Source: an uncultured Lachnospiraceae bacterium (lineage in GTDB: Bacteria; Bacillota; Clostridia; Lachnospirales; Lachnospiraceae). From it: a stretch of DNA of 64,000 nucleotides. Each line of letters opens with the position of its first letter. Positions within the stretch are counted from its first letter, which is position 1. A program made the translations under genes and the position numbers. Location of the stretch: contig CAJUES010000003.1 of assembly GCA_910585765.1 (NCBI GenBank), forward strand, positions 1-64,000, in the 5' to 3' direction. Below are positions 42,749 to 52,330 of this stretch, piece after piece. A model generated the notes under the pieces. That model did not search any database. It had not been told where the DNA came from and was given only the letters and a program-made list of their open reading frames with translations.

Positions 42749-43951
42749 ATGGCGATCAGAGAACGACTATCAGGAAATGAGGCAGTGGCTTATGCCATCA
42801 GGCAGGTAAATCCGGATGTGATGCCGGCTTTTCCGATCACGCCGTCCACGGAGATCCCGCAGTATGTGGCGAACTATATCGCCAACGGTGAGATCGACAC
42901 GGAATTTATACATGTCGAGAGCGAGCACAGCGCCATGAGCGCCACGGTCGGTGCATCGGCTGCAGGTGCGAGGGCGGTCACGGCGACTTCCTCGTGCGGT
43001 CTGGCACTGATGTGGGAGGAGCTTTACGTGGCGGCGTCCAACAGACTGCCGATCGTGCTCGCGCTGGTCAACAGGGCGCTTTCAGGTCCGATCAATATCA
43101 ATGCGGATCACTCGGACAGTATGGGGGCGAGGGACTCCGGCTGGATCCAGATCTATGCGGAGTCCAATCAGGAAGTGTACGACAATTATATACAGGCGTT
43201 TCCGATCGCGGAGGACAGCCGTGTGCACCTGCCTGTGATGGTCTGCCAGGATGGATTCATCACGAGCCACGGCGTTGAAAACATCCTGCTCATCGAGGAC
43301 GACAAGGTGAAGGGCTTTGTCGGTGCGTACGAGCCGGAGCACTATCTGCTGAATGGGACAGAGCGGATGGCGGTCGGACCGTATGCCGTCTCCAACTACT
43401 ATATGGAAACCAAGCGGGCACAGCGCCAGGCGATGATCAATGCGAGGGAGGTCATACTGGAAGTTGCCCGGAAGTTTGAGGAAATGACTGGCCGCAGGTA
43501 CGGTTTCTTCGAGGAATACCGGATGGAGGACGCCGAGTATGCAGTCGTGATCATCGGCTCTGCAGCAGGCACCTGCAAGGCTGCGATCGACGAGATCAGA
43601 GACACGACCGGCAAAAAAGCAGGTCTGATCAAGATCAGGGTTTTCAGGCCGTTTCCGGAGGAGGAGATCGCGGAGGCGCTCTCCAGAGTAAAGGCGGTCG
43701 CGGTCATGGACAGGAGCGAAATGTTTTCCGCTGCGAGCGGTCCCCTTGGCGCGGAGGTGCGCGCGGCGATGTACCAGGCGCACGGCACTGCCGATGTGGT
43801 CAATTATTTTTATGGGCTAGGCGGAAGGGACATAACCGTGTCGGATTTCAAGGCAGTCTATGACAGGCTGGAGGCGATAGCCGGGACACATGTGGTGACG
43901 GATATGTACGAGTACATAGGTTTGCGCAGCGCGCAGTCTGAGGAGGTCTAG
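42749..43951 (+). CDS. porA: Pyruvate:ferredoxin oxidoreductase alpha subunit
   Basis: 400 residues. The N-terminal pyrimidine-binding domain (FPITPSTEIPQYV, IHVESEHSAM, VTATSSCGLALM) provides part of the thiamine site and CoA contact. The C-terminal transketolase-type domain has VAVMDRSEMFSAAS. A branched-chain 2-oxoacid specificity is possible, as the family overlaps. The neighbouring beta subunit favours pyruvate. Confidence 0.9.
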   Translation: MAIRERLSGNEAVAYAIRQVNPDVMPAFPITPSTEIPQYVANYIANGEIDTEFIHVESEHSAMSATVGASAAGARAVTATSSCGLALMWEELYVAASNRLPIVLALVNRALSGPININADHSDSMGARDSGWIQIYAESNQEVYDNYIQAFPIAEDSRVHLPVMVCQDGFITSHGVENILLIEDDKVKGFVGAYEPEHYLLNGTERMAVGPYAVSNYYMETKRAQRQAMINAREVILEVARKFEEMTGRRYGFFEEYRMEDAEYAVVIIGSAAGTCKAAIDEIRDTTGKKAGLIKIRVFRPFPEEEIAEALSRVKAVAVMDRSEMFSAASGPLGAEVRAAMYQAHGTADVVNYFYGLGGRDITVSDFKAVYDRLEAIAGTHVVTDMYEYIGLRSAQSEEV

Positions 43952-43957
43952 GAGAGC

Positions 43958-44896
43958 ATGGAAAAGACAACATACAATTTCAAAGAGGTTATGAGCAAGC
44001 CGGAACGCCTTGCTCCGGGACACAGGATGTGTGCGGGCTGCGGCGGCACGATCACGGTGCGCACGGTGCTTCGGGCGCTCGAGGAGGGCGACAGGGCGGT
44101 GATCGGAAATGCCACGGGCTGTCTGGAGGTATCTTCGTTCATGTACCCTTACACAGCTTACGAGGACAGCTATATCCACAATGCGTTTGAGAATGCGGGC
44201 GCTACGCTCTCGGGTGTGGAGACGGCGTACCACGTGTTAAAGAAAAAGGGAAAGATCAAGGATAATTTCAAGTTCATCACGTTCGGCGGCGACGGCGGAA
44301 CATATGATATCGGATTTCAGTCCCTGTCCGGCGCGATGGAGCGCGGGCACGACATGGTGTATGTGTGCTATGACAACGGTGCCTACATGAATACCGGGAC
44401 ACAGCGCTCGTCAGCAACGCCGCAGTATGCGGACACGACGACGACGCCTGCCGGAAAGGTATCTGCCGGAAAGGTGCAGGTCAGAAAGGATCTCGCGGCG
44501 ATCATGGCAGAGCACCATATCCCCTATGTGGGACAGAGCACCTTCACATCGAATTTCAAGGATCTGTACACAAAGGCACAGAAGGCGATCTACACGCCGG
44601 GAGCGGCTTTCCTCAACGTCATGTCGCCGTGTCCAAGGGGCTGGGGGTACGAGCCGGGCGAGATCATGAACATCTGCAGACTGGCGGTTGACACCTGCTA
44701 CTGGCCTATGTTCGAGGTGATAGAGGGCAGGTGGATCCTGAACTATGAGCCGAAGAACAAATTGCCCATCGAAGAGTTCCTGCGGCCGCAGAGACGGTTC
44801 AGGCATCTGTTCAAGAGCGGAAACGAGGAGCTGATCGGGAAGTTCCAGGAGGAGATCGACAGGCAGTGGGAGAACCTCAGGAATAAGTGCAGCTGA
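43958..44896 (+). CDS. porB: Pyruvate:ferredoxin oxidoreductase beta subunit
   Basis: 312 residues. Thiamine-pyrophosphate-binding subunit with GDGGTYDIG, the metal/TPP motif, and CYDNGAYMNTGTQRSSATP, typical of pyruvate-type PorB. MCAGCG and later Cys residues ligate a further 4Fe-4S cluster. It ends the por operon, followed by a strong terminator. Most Lachnospiraceae also have a single-chain enzyme, so this would be a second or alternative route. Confidence 0.92.
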   Translation: MEKTTYNFKEVMSKPERLAPGHRMCAGCGGTITVRTVLRALEEGDRAVIGNATGCLEVSSFMYPYTAYEDSYIHNAFENAGATLSGVETAYHVLKKKGKIKDNFKFITFGGDGGTYDIGFQSLSGAMERGHDMVYVCYDNGAYMNTGTQRSSATPQYADTTTTPAGKVSAGKVQVRKDLAAIMAEHHIPYVGQSTFTSNFKDLYTKAQKAIYTPGAAFLNVMSPCPRGWGYEPGEIMNICRLAVDTCYWPMFEVIEGRWILNYEPKNKLPIEEFLRPQRRFRHLFKSGNEELIGKFQEEIDRQWENLRNKCS

Positions 44897-44900
44897 AAAA

Positions 44901-44942
44901 GTGCCTGCATACCGGATTTTCCGGTATGCGGGCACTTTTTAA
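44901..44942 (+). terminator. Terminator after porB
   Basis: A 15-base-pair stem with one G-T wobble (GTGCCTGCATACCGG arm) around an ATTTT loop, followed by TTTTTT. Confidence 0.9.
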
Positions 44943-44985
44943 CTGCGCGCCGCCCGCAAAAGAGTGTCAGCAGGGCGCACAGAGA

Positions 44986-45522
44986 TCAACCAAACTGCAG
45001 CTCAGCCTGTCTGCGCATCTCGTCGATCTCAGCCTGTTTGCGCGCCTCATCCTCGGCAGCTTCCCGCAGAAGCCGCTCATAGATCTCGTTTGCCTCGCGG
45101 ACGATCTCGTCCTGTTCCGGCGGCAGTGTGACGATCTCGCCGGAAGATGTTCCGCCTGCGAGGAGCGAATCGACAGAATTTTGATTGTTTGAAGCGCTCA
45201 GAATCGCATCGAGTGCAGCCTGGGTGTTCTCGTCGACAGGCTTTTGTCCATATAATCCCGAGTAGGAACCGGTCGTCGCATTGTATGCGGAGTCGTCGAG
45301 GGCTGCGCCCTGTTTTAGACCGGAACCGGAATCCTCAAGTGCGGGCTGGCTTTTCTTATTCTCGGCTTCCTTTTTTGCCTCGATCGCCTCAAGCCGGAGC
45401 GCCGCGTCCTTTTCTGCTTTGGAAGGCCAGATTCTGACAGTCTCAGGATTATATACTACTAGCCACCATTTGATCACATGGGGGTAGTATTTCTTTAAAA
45501 AATATGCTGTGGCTGGATCCAT
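44986..45522 (-). CDS. Hypothetical protein, helical and disordered
   Basis: 178 residues, not recognised. It opens MDPATAYFLKKYYPHVIKWWLVVYN. A Lys/Ala/Glu helix follows, then a Ser/Gly/Asn-rich stretch that is probably unstructured, and a C-terminal Glu/Arg coiled-coil-like helix (REANEIYERLLREAAEDEARKQ in part). There is no signal peptide or membrane segment. It stands alone between the por operon and clpB. Confidence 0.6.
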   Translation of the reverse strand: MDPATAYFLKKYYPHVIKWWLVVYNPETVRIWPSKAEKDAALRLEAIEAKKEAENKKSQPALEDSGSGLKQGAALDDSAYNATTGSYSGLYGQKPVDENTQAALDAILSASNNQNSVDSLLAGGTSSGEIVTLPPEQDEIVREANEIYERLLREAAEDEARKQAEIDEMRRQAELQFG

Positions 45523-45666
45523 TATCTTAACACCATCTTTCGCAAATTACTATATTCATTGTACCACACATTTTATAATATCGGTAGAAGAAAAGTGAAA
45601 ATTTATTGAAATTGCCACGAAATTCCTAAAATGCAAATAAAAAAAGTTATAAAAGTATAAACTAAA

Positions 45667-45694
45667 TTGACAAATAGAAAAATGGTGTTATAGT
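45667..45694 (+). promoter_or_regulatory. Promoter of clpB
   Basis: TTGACA (45667-45672), a 16-base spacer and TATAGT (45689-45694). The leader holds a GCGGTCC/GGACCGC hairpin (45719-45749). No CIRCE or CtsR site is seen. Confidence 0.65.
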
Positions 45695-45779
45695 AAATAT
45701 AGAACAGATAATACAAAAGCGGTCCACGGCGTCAAGGATGCCGGACCGCTTCGCAGACTATATTGGGAGGAGGAGCATT

Positions 45780-48374
45780 ATGAACATACAAAAATTTACA
45801 CAAAAGTCCGTCGAGGCAGTCAACCTGTGTGAGAAGCTGGCGATGGAATACGGAAACCAGGAACTTGAGCAGGAGCATCTTCTCTGCGCACTGCTGACAG
45901 TCGATGACAGCCTGATCTTGAAGCTGGTCGAGCGGATGGAGATCAACAGGGACTATTTTCTCGACAGGGCACAGAAGGCGCTCGGGAAACGGGTCAAGGT
46001 GCAGGGCGGGCAGCCGTATGTAGGGCAGTATCTCAACAAAGTGCTGATCAGCGCGGAGGACGAGGCAAAGCGCATGGGGGACGAGTACGTCTCTGTGGAA
46101 CACCTCTTTCTTGCCATGATCCAGAATCCCAACAAGGAGATCAAGGAGATTTTCCGGGAGTACGGCATCACGCGGGAACGCTTTCTGAAAGCGCTCTCGG
46201 AGGTGCGGGGCAATCAGCGGGTGACAAGCGACAATCCTGAGGCGACGTATGACACCCTTGAAAAATACGGACAGGATCTCGTGGAGAAGGCGCGGAACCA
46301 GAAGCTCGATCCGGTCATCGGGCGGGACAATGAGATCCGCAATATCATCCGCATCCTGTCGAGAAAGACGAAGAACAATCCGGTGCTCATCGGGGAACCC
46401 GGTGTGGGCAAGACGGCTGTCGTCGAAGGGCTCGCACAGCGCATTGTGCGCGGTGATGTGCCGCAGGGGCTGAAGGACAAGAAGATCTTCTCGCTGGATA
46501 TGGGGGCACTGGTTGCCGGGGCGAAGTACAGAGGCGAGTTTGAGGAGCGTCTGAAAGCGGTGCTCGAGGACGTCAAGAACAGCGACGGGCAAATCATTCT
46601 CTTCATCGACGAGCTGCATACCATCGTGGGTGCCGGCAAGACGGACGGGGCGATGGATGCGGGAAATATGCTGAAACCCATGCTCGCGCGGGGAGAGCTG
46701 CACTGCATCGGGGCTACGACGCTGGACGAGTACCGGCAGTACATCGAGAAGGATCCGGCTCTTGAGCGGCGTTTCCAGCCAGTCATGGTGTCGGAGCCTA
46801 CCGTTGAAGATACGATCAGCATTCTGCGGGGATTGAAGGAGCGCTATGAAGTCTTTCACGGCGTCAAGATCATGGACAATGCCCTTGTGAGTGCGGCGGT
46901 ACTCTCCAACCGCTATATCACGGACAGATTTTTGCCGGACAAGGCGATCGATCTGGTGGATGAGGCATGTGCCATGATCAAGACAGAGCTTGATTCGCTG
47001 CCGGCAGAGCTCGACGAGCTCCAGCGGAGGATCATGCAGATGGAGATCGAGGTCGCGGCGCTGAAAAAGGAGGAGGACCGGCTGAGTGCGGACCGGCTGT
47101 CGGCGCTCCAGGCAGAGCTCGCCGAGCAGAAGGCGGAGTTCGACAACCGCAAGGCGCAGTGGGACAACGAGAAGGCATGTGTGGAGCGGCTCTCAAAGCT
47201 GCGCGGGGATATCGAGGATATGAACAATCAGATTCAGATCGCCCAGCGGGAGGGAAATCTCGAGAAGGCAGCGGAGCTGAGTTACGGGAAACTGCCGGAG
47301 CTGAAGAGGCAGCTGGAGCTGGAGGAGGAGACCGTCAATGCCAGGGAGATGTCGCTGGTGCACGAGAGCGTCTCTGACGACGAGATCGCAAAGATCATAT
47401 CGCGCTGGACGGGAATCCCGGTGGCAAAGCTCAACGAGAGTGAGCGGAACAAGACGCTGCACCTGGACGAGGAGCTCCACAGGCGCGTGATCGGACAGGA
47501 TGAGGGTGTCACGAAGGTGACGGAGGCGATCATCCGCTCGAAGGCAGGGATCAAGGATCCCGACAAGCCGATAGGTTCTTTCCTGTTTCTGGGACCGACC
47601 GGTGTCGGCAAGACGGAGCTTGCCAAGGCACTTGCGGCAGCGCTCTTTGACGACGAGTCAAACATGGTGCGGATCGATATGAGTGAGTATATGGAGAAGC
47701 ATTCCGTGTCGAGGCTGATCGGGGCGCCTCCGGGATATGTGGGTTATGACGAGGGCGGACAGCTGACGGAGGCAGTGCGCAGGAAACCGTACAGCGTGGT
47801 GCTCTTTGACGAGGTTGAGAAAGCGCATCCGGATGTGTTCAATATCCTCCTGCAGGTGCTTGACGATGGACGCATCACGGACTCACAGGGCAGGACGGTG
47901 GATTTCAAGAATACGATCCTGATCATGACATCCAATATCGGCGCGCAGCATCTGCTGGACGGCATCGACAGCGATGGCGGGATCGAACAGTCAGCGCAGG
48001 ACAGGGTTCTGGGAGAACTCAGGGCGCATTTCAGACCGGAGTTTCTGAACCGTCTGGACGAAACGATCCTGTTCAAACCGCTCACGAAGGACAATATCGG
48101 CGGCATTATCAGCCTGATCCTTGCCGACATCAACAGACGGCTTGCGGACAGGGAGCTGCGTATCGAGATCACCGAGCGGGCGCGGCATTTCATCGCCGAG
48201 AACGGCTACGATCCTGTGTACGGCGCAAGACCGCTCAAGCGATATATACAGAAGTACGTGGAGACACTCGCAGCCAGATTGATCCTCGCCGACCAGGTGA
48301 GGGCAGGCGATGTGATACGGATCGACCTCGACGGAACAGCGTCCGAACTGGTGGCTGACACCAAAAGAGGATGA
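45780..48374 (+). CDS. clpB: ATP-dependent chaperone ClpB
   Basis: 864 residues. Disaggregase that works with DnaK. The N-terminal Clp-N repeats (NIQKFTQKSVEAVNL) are followed by the first AAA domain with Walker A GEPGVGKTAVVEG, a long middle-domain coiled coil (about 400-525, with RLSKLRGDIEDMNNQ), and the second AAA domain with GPTGVGKTELAKAL. The presence of the middle domain separates it from ClpC. The start at 45780 has GGAGGAGG upstream. It converges closely on the SGNH gene with three bases between stops. Confidence 0.96.
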   Translation: MNIQKFTQKSVEAVNLCEKLAMEYGNQELEQEHLLCALLTVDDSLILKLVERMEINRDYFLDRAQKALGKRVKVQGGQPYVGQYLNKVLISAEDEAKRMGDEYVSVEHLFLAMIQNPNKEIKEIFREYGITRERFLKALSEVRGNQRVTSDNPEATYDTLEKYGQDLVEKARNQKLDPVIGRDNEIRNIIRILSRKTKNNPVLIGEPGVGKTAVVEGLAQRIVRGDVPQGLKDKKIFSLDMGALVAGAKYRGEFEERLKAVLEDVKNSDGQIILFIDELHTIVGAGKTDGAMDAGNMLKPMLARGELHCIGATTLDEYRQYIEKDPALERRFQPVMVSEPTVEDTISILRGLKERYEVFHGVKIMDNALVSAAVLSNRYITDRFLPDKAIDLVDEACAMIKTELDSLPAELDELQRRIMQMEIEVAALKKEEDRLSADRLSALQAELAEQKAEFDNRKAQWDNEKACVERLSKLRGDIEDMNNQIQIAQREGNLEKAAELSYGKLPELKRQLELEEETVNAREMSLVHESVSDDEIAKIISRWTGIPVAKLNESERNKTLHLDEELHRRVIGQDEGVTKVTEAIIRSKAGIKDPDKPIGSFLFLGPTGVGKTELAKALAAALFDDESNMVRIDMSEYMEKHSVSRLIGAPPGYVGYDEGGQLTEAVRRKPYSVVLFDEVEKAHPDVFNILLQVLDDGRITDSQGRTVDFKNTILIMTSNIGAQHLLDGIDSDGGIEQSAQDRVLGELRAHFRPEFLNRLDETILFKPLTKDNIGGIISLILADINRRLADRELRIEITERARHFIAENGYDPVYGARPLKRYIQKYVETLAARLILADQVRAGDVIRIDLDGTASELVADTKRG

Positions 48375-48377
48375 CCC

Positions 48378-49361
48378 TCATTTTCCTGCCCGGTTGGCGG
48401 CAGCAAGTGCGCTGTCCGTGTAGATCGCGTGGCGGAGCAGGAAATCCTTCCAGATAGGATAGTATTGAGCCTTGACATGCACCTGGTCCCATGTGTAGTC
48501 TGATATGAGCGCTCCCTCGTCGCACAGGCTGCTCTCGTTGATATCGATGTAAAAGATATCTTTTTGATTTGCGAGCGTTGCGATCAGGTTGTTTCGGGCG
48601 GCGATGTTTTCGTTGGTGATGCTGTCCCCGTCCTCGGATTTCTTCTGTGTCACGAACAGGTTTCCCTGGATAAAGATCAGCGCCTCCGGCTGAAGCCGGC
48701 GGATATCCATCACCACATCGCGGTAGCGCTCGTAAAAGCTTTCCGGTGTTCCCGTGCCGCACTCGTTGATGCCGACCATCAGATAGATCTTGGCAAACTT
48801 TTTTTCCGAGAGGACATCGTGGATCGACGTCTTCGCGTCCTCGTACGTGATCTTGGGCTTTTCGTAATCGTAGATGGAGAGCGAGGTCTTGCACAGGAAA
48901 GTCGCGTTCTCGATCCCGGAGTACTGGCTGATCCCGACAGTGCGGGAGTCACCGATGAAGCAGGCGTCGGCAAAATAGTCGTCGGTCGCAGTCGTGAAAT
49001 CATAGACTTCCGGTTCCTCCTGCACGGCGGGCTGCGACTCGGCGGCATAGAGCTCCGACAGGATGCCTGTGACTGGGGGCTGCGCCGAGGAGTCCGCAGG
49101 CTGTCCGGACTCCCACGAGATCGGGATCACACTCAGATTGTCGACGGCGTAGTCGGAGTGGAAACTGGACAGGTCTGTCACGTACAATCCGTCGTGGATC
49201 CCGCGCATGGCTGTCGCCAGGGACGGCGTGGTCAGCGTGTACAGAGCGTTGTCGTGATAGTACCGGAAGTTCCAGTAGAATCCGAGGGCGCTGAACATCA
49301 GTGTGGACACTGTGATCAGGATTAGCAGTGTAAAATATTTCTTGTTGTTTATTTCTCTCAT
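48378..49361 (-). CDS. SGNH/GDSL-type hydrolase, partner of an MBOAT protein
   Basis: About 327 residues with one N-terminal membrane segment, so the enzyme domain lies outside. The catalytic Ser is in FIGDSRTVG, the oxyanion block in GINECG, and the Asp-His pair in WDQVHVK. The domain resembles AlgJ/AlgX or PatB-type O-acetyl transfer and esterase enzymes. The ATG at 49361 follows GGAAAGG. The MBOAT acyl exporter is directly upstream on the same strand (34-base gap), which suggests both act on a polysaccharide or wall polymer outside the cell. Confidence 0.82.
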   Translation of the reverse strand: MREINNKKYFTLLILITVSTLMFSALGFYWNFRYYHDNALYTLTTPSLATAMRGIHDGLYVTDLSSFHSDYAVDNLSVIPISWESGQPADSSAQPPVTGILSELYAAESQPAVQEEPEVYDFTTATDDYFADACFIGDSRTVGISQYSGIENATFLCKTSLSIYDYEKPKITYEDAKTSIHDVLSEKKFAKIYLMVGINECGTGTPESFYERYRDVVMDIRRLQPEALIFIQGNLFVTQKKSEDGDSITNENIAARNNLIATLANQKDIFYIDINESSLCDEGALISDYTWDQVHVKAQYYPIWKDFLLRHAIYTDSALAAANRAGK

Positions 49362-49394
49362 AATGTAATTTAGCCTTTCCAAAATCCGATAAGA

Positions 49395-50834
49395 TCAATA
49401 CCTGAAATACAGGAATGGATTGTTGATACCGATCGCCAGGTAGTAGACGGACCACCAGAATATGACAAACGCCACGACAACGCCGGAAAATCGGCTGCGC
49501 AGTCTGTCGAACAGTTTTTCAGGAAAATCCGTTGCAAAAAAAATGCTTGCGATGAGCAGCGGCGCATAGTCGGCGATCAGCCGTCTAAAGTCGGCAAGGT
49601 CGAAGATGACGTCCGCGTTTCCGGATAAAGCGCCTGGCAAAAAGAACGGAAACATCCGGTTCAGATAGACGCCAAGCTCCCCGAAATCACTGATCGCAAA
49701 GATCGACCAGCTCACAAGGATGTAAAAACACATATATGTATGTGAGAAGACCTTTGCCAGTATATTGTCGGCATTGAGCCATCTCAGCGTAATATTTTTC
49801 TCGATGAACTGCAGGACAAAGATAAAGAGCCCCCACAGGATAAAGTTCCACGCGGCGCCGTGCCAGAAACCGGTGAGGAGCCACACAGCCAGCAGGTTGA
49901 GAACCGTCCGCCCCCGCCCTCTGCGGTTGCCGCCAAGCGGGATGTACACGTACTCCCGAAACCATGCGCCGAGCGTGATGTGCCAACGGCGCCAGAAGTC
50001 CGTGACGCTGCGCGCCATGTAAGGATGGCGGAAGTTTGCAGGCATGTGAAAGCCCAGCATCTCCCCCAGCCCGACAGCCATCATGGAATACCCGCAGAAG
50101 TCAAAGTAGAGCTGCATGGAGTAGGCAAAGGCGCCAAGCCATGCGAGCGGCGTGGAGATGCTCTCGTAGCCGATGGTGCAGACCTCGTTCCACAAAGTGC
50201 CGATCCGGTTTGCGATGATGACCTTGTAGCCGAGACCTATGATGAATGTCTTGAGACCGTTGTCAAGGCTGTACACGGAGACAGACCGTTTTTTCAGCTC
50301 ATCGCGGATGTCGGAGTAGACGACGATCGGTCCGGCGATCAGCTGTGGGAACATGCACAGGTACGCGCCGAGATTGACAAAGGATCTGTCCGCTTCCGTC
50401 CTCCTGAGATACACGTCAATGACGTAGGACGCGATCTGGAATGTGTAGAAACTGATCCCGAGCGGCAGCGTGAGGTTCAGCGTGTAGAACCGCCAGGGAA
50501 TCTCCACGATGCGCAGCGCGGCGTTGATGTTCTCGATAAAAAAATTGGTGTACTTGAAAAACAGCAGGAACCCAAAGTTGTATACCAGTGACAGGATCAA
50601 CAGCAGGGTTCGTGCGGCGTCCCTGTCCTCAAGGCGTTCCATGCCCCTCCCGATGAAGAAGTTGACCGTGATGGAACAGAGGATCAGGAACAGGTAGTAG
50701 GGTTCGCCAAAGCTGTAGAAGATCAGGCTTCCCAGAAAGAGAAGCAGGTTTCTGCGCTTGGCGGGAAATATATAATACAAAACCAGAAAAACCGGCAAAA
50801 ATCTAAATATAAATGAAAGGCTGCTAAAAACCAT
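49395..50834 (-). CDS. MBOAT family O-acyltransferase (AlgI/DltB-like)
   Basis: About 479 residues, polytopic. Family hallmarks are FPQLIAGPIVVYSDI, FWRRWHITLGAWFREYVYIPLGGNR in part, and the active-site His in LLTGFWHGAAWNF. AlgI and DltB carry acyl groups across the membrane for transfer to polymers. GGGGGA precedes the ATG at 50834. Together with the SGNH gene this pair probably O-acetylates an extracellular glycan. The acceptor is unknown and no glycan synthesis genes are adjacent. Confidence 0.9.
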   Translation of the reverse strand: MVFSSLSFIFRFLPVFLVLYYIFPAKRRNLLLFLGSLIFYSFGEPYYLFLILCSITVNFFIGRGMERLEDRDAARTLLLILSLVYNFGFLLFFKYTNFFIENINAALRIVEIPWRFYTLNLTLPLGISFYTFQIASYVIDVYLRRTEADRSFVNLGAYLCMFPQLIAGPIVVYSDIRDELKKRSVSVYSLDNGLKTFIIGLGYKVIIANRIGTLWNEVCTIGYESISTPLAWLGAFAYSMQLYFDFCGYSMMAVGLGEMLGFHMPANFRHPYMARSVTDFWRRWHITLGAWFREYVYIPLGGNRRGRGRTVLNLLAVWLLTGFWHGAAWNFILWGLFIFVLQFIEKNITLRWLNADNILAKVFSHTYMCFYILVSWSIFAISDFGELGVYLNRMFPFFLPGALSGNADVIFDLADFRRLIADYAPLLIASIFFATDFPEKLFDRLRSRFSGVVVAFVIFWWSVYYLAIGINNPFLYFRY

Positions 50835-51193
50835 GATGTTCCCCCATAAATCATGATACGAGACAAATATATGATAAAACGCGAGATGCGGACTGCAGTT
50901 CCAGCAAAAAACAGTTTGTATAACCGTATTATCCATTATAACAAAATTAAACGGATAATGCCACAGAATAATTCGATTTTTTTGTACAAACAATGCGGTC
51001 AATTCTACAGAAAATCCAGCATTTTAGACATTTGTTTCCGAAAGTGCCACCACTAATATATGCCGCGGAGCGCAAAATATGTTTTTGGAAATTTTATTGC
51101 AGCGGCTGCAAAAAACTGCTATATTAGAAGCGGTTATGCGTGTTGTCTGAAAAAACAGGCGTGGAGATATATGGAGACGTATGGGAGGCAGGT
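50835..51193. other. Divergent intergenic region, MBOAT and PrsA-like genes
   Basis: About 360 AT-rich bases with no supportable gene. It holds an extended -10 (TGTTATAAT) on the minus strand at 50935-50940 for the MBOAT pair, and the promoter for the foldase gene on the plus strand at 51097-51125. Nothing else of note. Confidence 0.55.
51097..51125 (+). promoter_or_regulatory. Promoter of the PrsA-like gene
   Basis: TTGCAG (51097-51102), 17 bases, TATATT (51120-51125). Confidence 0.6.
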
Positions 51194-52270
51194 ATGGGAT
51201 CACGGCATTTGAAATATAGGGCAGGATTGCTGGCAGTCCTGTTTGCGGCAGCATTTTTGGCGACGGGCTGCAGGATCAAATTGAATGAGCACGGAAATAC
51301 AAAGATTGTGCTGACGACAGGTTTTGACAAGGACGAGGTGTTCCGCATTGACAAGGCTTCCTGCAGGCTGCCGGAAGTGATGGTCTATCTGACTAATATG
51401 AAAAACCAGTACGAGCAGGCACTCGGGAGCCAGATCTGGCAGACCTCCTACGAGGGAGAAACGCTCGAGGAGAATGTGAAGGAGACCGTGCTTGCCGGCA
51501 TCGCGCGCATCAAGGCGATGAACCTGCTGGCGGAGGAGTACGGGATAAGTCTTTCCGACGAGGAGACGGGCGCGGCGGCAAAGGCGGCGGGGCAGTATTT
51601 TGCTTCCCTGGGCGACAGGGAGCGGGAGCTGCTGGGGGTGGACGAAAAGGCTTTGTGCGCGATGTACGAGGAGTTCGCGTTGGCAGAAAAAGTCTACGAA
51701 TACCTGATCGCGGACATCAATCCCGAGATCAGTGATGACGAGGCGAGGACGATCACCGTACAGCACATTCTGATCAGGACATATTCGCTGAATGAGGCGG
51801 GAGAGCGCGTGCCGTACGACGATGAGGCGAGGAAGGAGGCACACAGAAAGGCGCGCGAGGTGTTGAGAAAAGCGCGTGCAGGCGAGGATTTTGCGGGGTT
51901 GATCACCGAGTACAGCGAGGATAGCAATCCCTCCTACTCCTTCGGGAAAGGGGTGATGGAGACGGCTTTCGAGGAGGCGTCCTTCAACCTGGGGACAGAT
52001 GAGATCAGTGACATCGTGGAGACGGATCACGGTTATCACATCATCAAATGTATCAGCACGTTCGACAGGGACGAGACGGACCGGAACAAAGTAAAGATCG
52101 TGGAGCAGCGCAGGAAAGAAGTGTTCAGCGAGGAGTACTCGGGGTTTGTGGAGAAGCTCACCAGAAGCCTGAACGAGGAGCTGTGGGAGAAGGTGGGGTT
52201 CCTTGACGATGCGGAAGTGACGACAGGCACTTTCTTCGAGGTCTATCAGGAAGTGTTTGACAAAAAATAA
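51194..52270 (+). CDS. PrsA-like peptidyl-prolyl isomerase lipoprotein
   Basis: About 358 residues. A lipobox in FLATGC follows a short hydrophobic signal, so the protein is anchored outside. An N-terminal SurA/PrsA-like helical chaperone region precedes a parvulin domain (TVQHILIRT, AREVLRKARAGEDFAGLI, FGKGVMETAFEEASFNLG and HGYHIIKCI). It would help fold secreted proteins, such as the GH53 enzyme. The start at 51194 has GGGAGG five bases upstream. The leader frame from 51140 was rejected. Confidence 0.87.
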   Translation: MGSRHLKYRAGLLAVLFAAAFLATGCRIKLNEHGNTKIVLTTGFDKDEVFRIDKASCRLPEVMVYLTNMKNQYEQALGSQIWQTSYEGETLEENVKETVLAGIARIKAMNLLAEEYGISLSDEETGAAAKAAGQYFASLGDRERELLGVDEKALCAMYEEFALAEKVYEYLIADINPEISDDEARTITVQHILIRTYSLNEAGERVPYDDEARKEAHRKAREVLRKARAGEDFAGLITEYSEDSNPSYSFGKGVMETAFEEASFNLGTDEISDIVETDHGYHIIKCISTFDRDETDRNKVKIVEQRRKEVFSEEYSGFVEKLTRSLNEELWEKVGFLDDAEVTTGTFFEVYQEVFDKK

Positions 52271-52296
52271 AGGAAATATAAACAAAATATAAATTA

Positions 52297-52323
52297 TTAG
52301 CACTCATGCGAAATGAGTGCTAA
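52297..52323. promoter_or_regulatory. CIRCE operator (HrcA site) upstream of htpG
   Basis: Perfect inverted repeat TTAGCACTC, nine bases, GAGTGCTAA, identical to the CIRCE consensus. It places htpG under the HrcA repressor. It lies just upstream of the -35 box of the promoter at 52331, an unusual position since CIRCE normally overlaps or follows the start site. Confidence 0.95.
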
Positions 52324-52330
52324 TTTCCTC

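Noticed and set aside
45660..45700. CtsR site near the clpB promoter
   Set aside because: Only one partial TTGAC-like heptad is present, not the required direct repeat.
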